This document shows, one piece after another, positions 5,189 through 5,234 of a stretch of 5,234 bases of DNA (the first letter of the stretch is position 1; each line of letters starts with the position of its first letter). The stretch is from Thermodesulfovibrionia bacterium (lineage in GTDB: Bacteria; Nitrospirota; Thermodesulfovibrionia; UBA6902): NCBI GenBank assembly GCA_947258735.1, contig CAMYJJ010000219.1, positions 1 to 5,234 of the forward strand, given 5' to 3'. The notes under the pieces were generated by a model. That model did no database searches and was not told the DNA's origin. It was given only the letters and a program-made list of their open reading frames with translations. Both the position numbers and the translations under genes were made by a program.

Positions 5189-5234
5189 ATGGCAAATGAA
5201 CCAACACCAGAAGAATTAGTACAAGTAGCCTACG
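5189..5234 (+). CDS. dsrK: DsrK N-terminus (3' end outside window)
   Basis: The first 15 residues read MANEPTPEELVQVAY, which resembles the DsrK start 'M..-PTPEEL'. DsrK is an Fe-S protein related to the HdrD/HdrB catalytic subunit of heterodisulfide reductase. It carries the CCG-domain special [4Fe-4S] centre thought to reduce the DsrC trisulfide. None of those motifs lies in the window. The call rests on the start residues, the 4-nt gap after dsrM and the fixed dsrMK order. Confidence 0.88.
   Translation, partial: MANEPTPEELVQVAY

Overview
The window is a slice of a dissimilatory sulfite reductase (dsr) locus, with all genes on the + strand. In order it holds the 3' end of dsrB (1-432), dsrD (524-769), dsrN (872-2314), a small CPxC/CPC-cysteine protein I cannot name (2464-2808), dsrC (3158-3493), an RsbRD N-terminal-domain protein that is probably DsrT (3587-4105), dsrM (4195-5184) and the first 15 codons of dsrK (5189 onward). 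This core suggests an anaerobic sulfate/sulfite-reducing bacterium. DsrD is a marker of the reductive pathway, and none of the oxidative markers (dsrEFH, dsrL) lies in the window. Moderate GC and gene order fit Nitrospirota (Thermodesulfovibrionia-like) or Desulfobacterota. The lineage cannot be settled from this sequence alone.

The genes form one pathway. DsrAB reduces sulfite at a siroheme-[4Fe-4S] centre. DsrD is reported to activate DsrAB. DsrN is thought to amidate the siroheme-type cofactor. DsrC carries the sulfur as a trisulfide between its two C-terminal cysteines. DsrMK, part of the membrane complex DsrMKJOP, reduces that trisulfide with electrons from menaquinol. The two less-studied genes are the 114-aa cysteine protein and the RsbRD_N protein; both sit inside this functional block.

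The gaps between genes are unusually structured. A 15-bp hairpin separates dsrB from dsrD. A stem of about 28 bp followed by a T-rich run separates dsrD from dsrN, and it shows that the real dsrN start is at 872, not the GTG at 821. The dsrN-orf gap (2315-2451) is bounded by 20-bp imperfect inverted repeats built from 9-nt units. The orf-dsrC gap begins with a second, more degenerate inverted-repeat element (2811-2937). A repetitive 'gacgga' tract sits inside dsrN at the linker between its two domains. These look like remnants of small non-coding repeat elements that have collected in the locus.

The rest of the orf-dsrC gap carries the best promoter in the window (TTGACC-18-TATAGT, preceded by an A/T tract). 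It suggests that dsrC starts its own transcription unit with a 5' UTR of about 100 nt. A hairpin follows dsrC. The RsbRD_N gene and then dsrMK follow, with dsrM and dsrK tightly coupled (4-nt gap).
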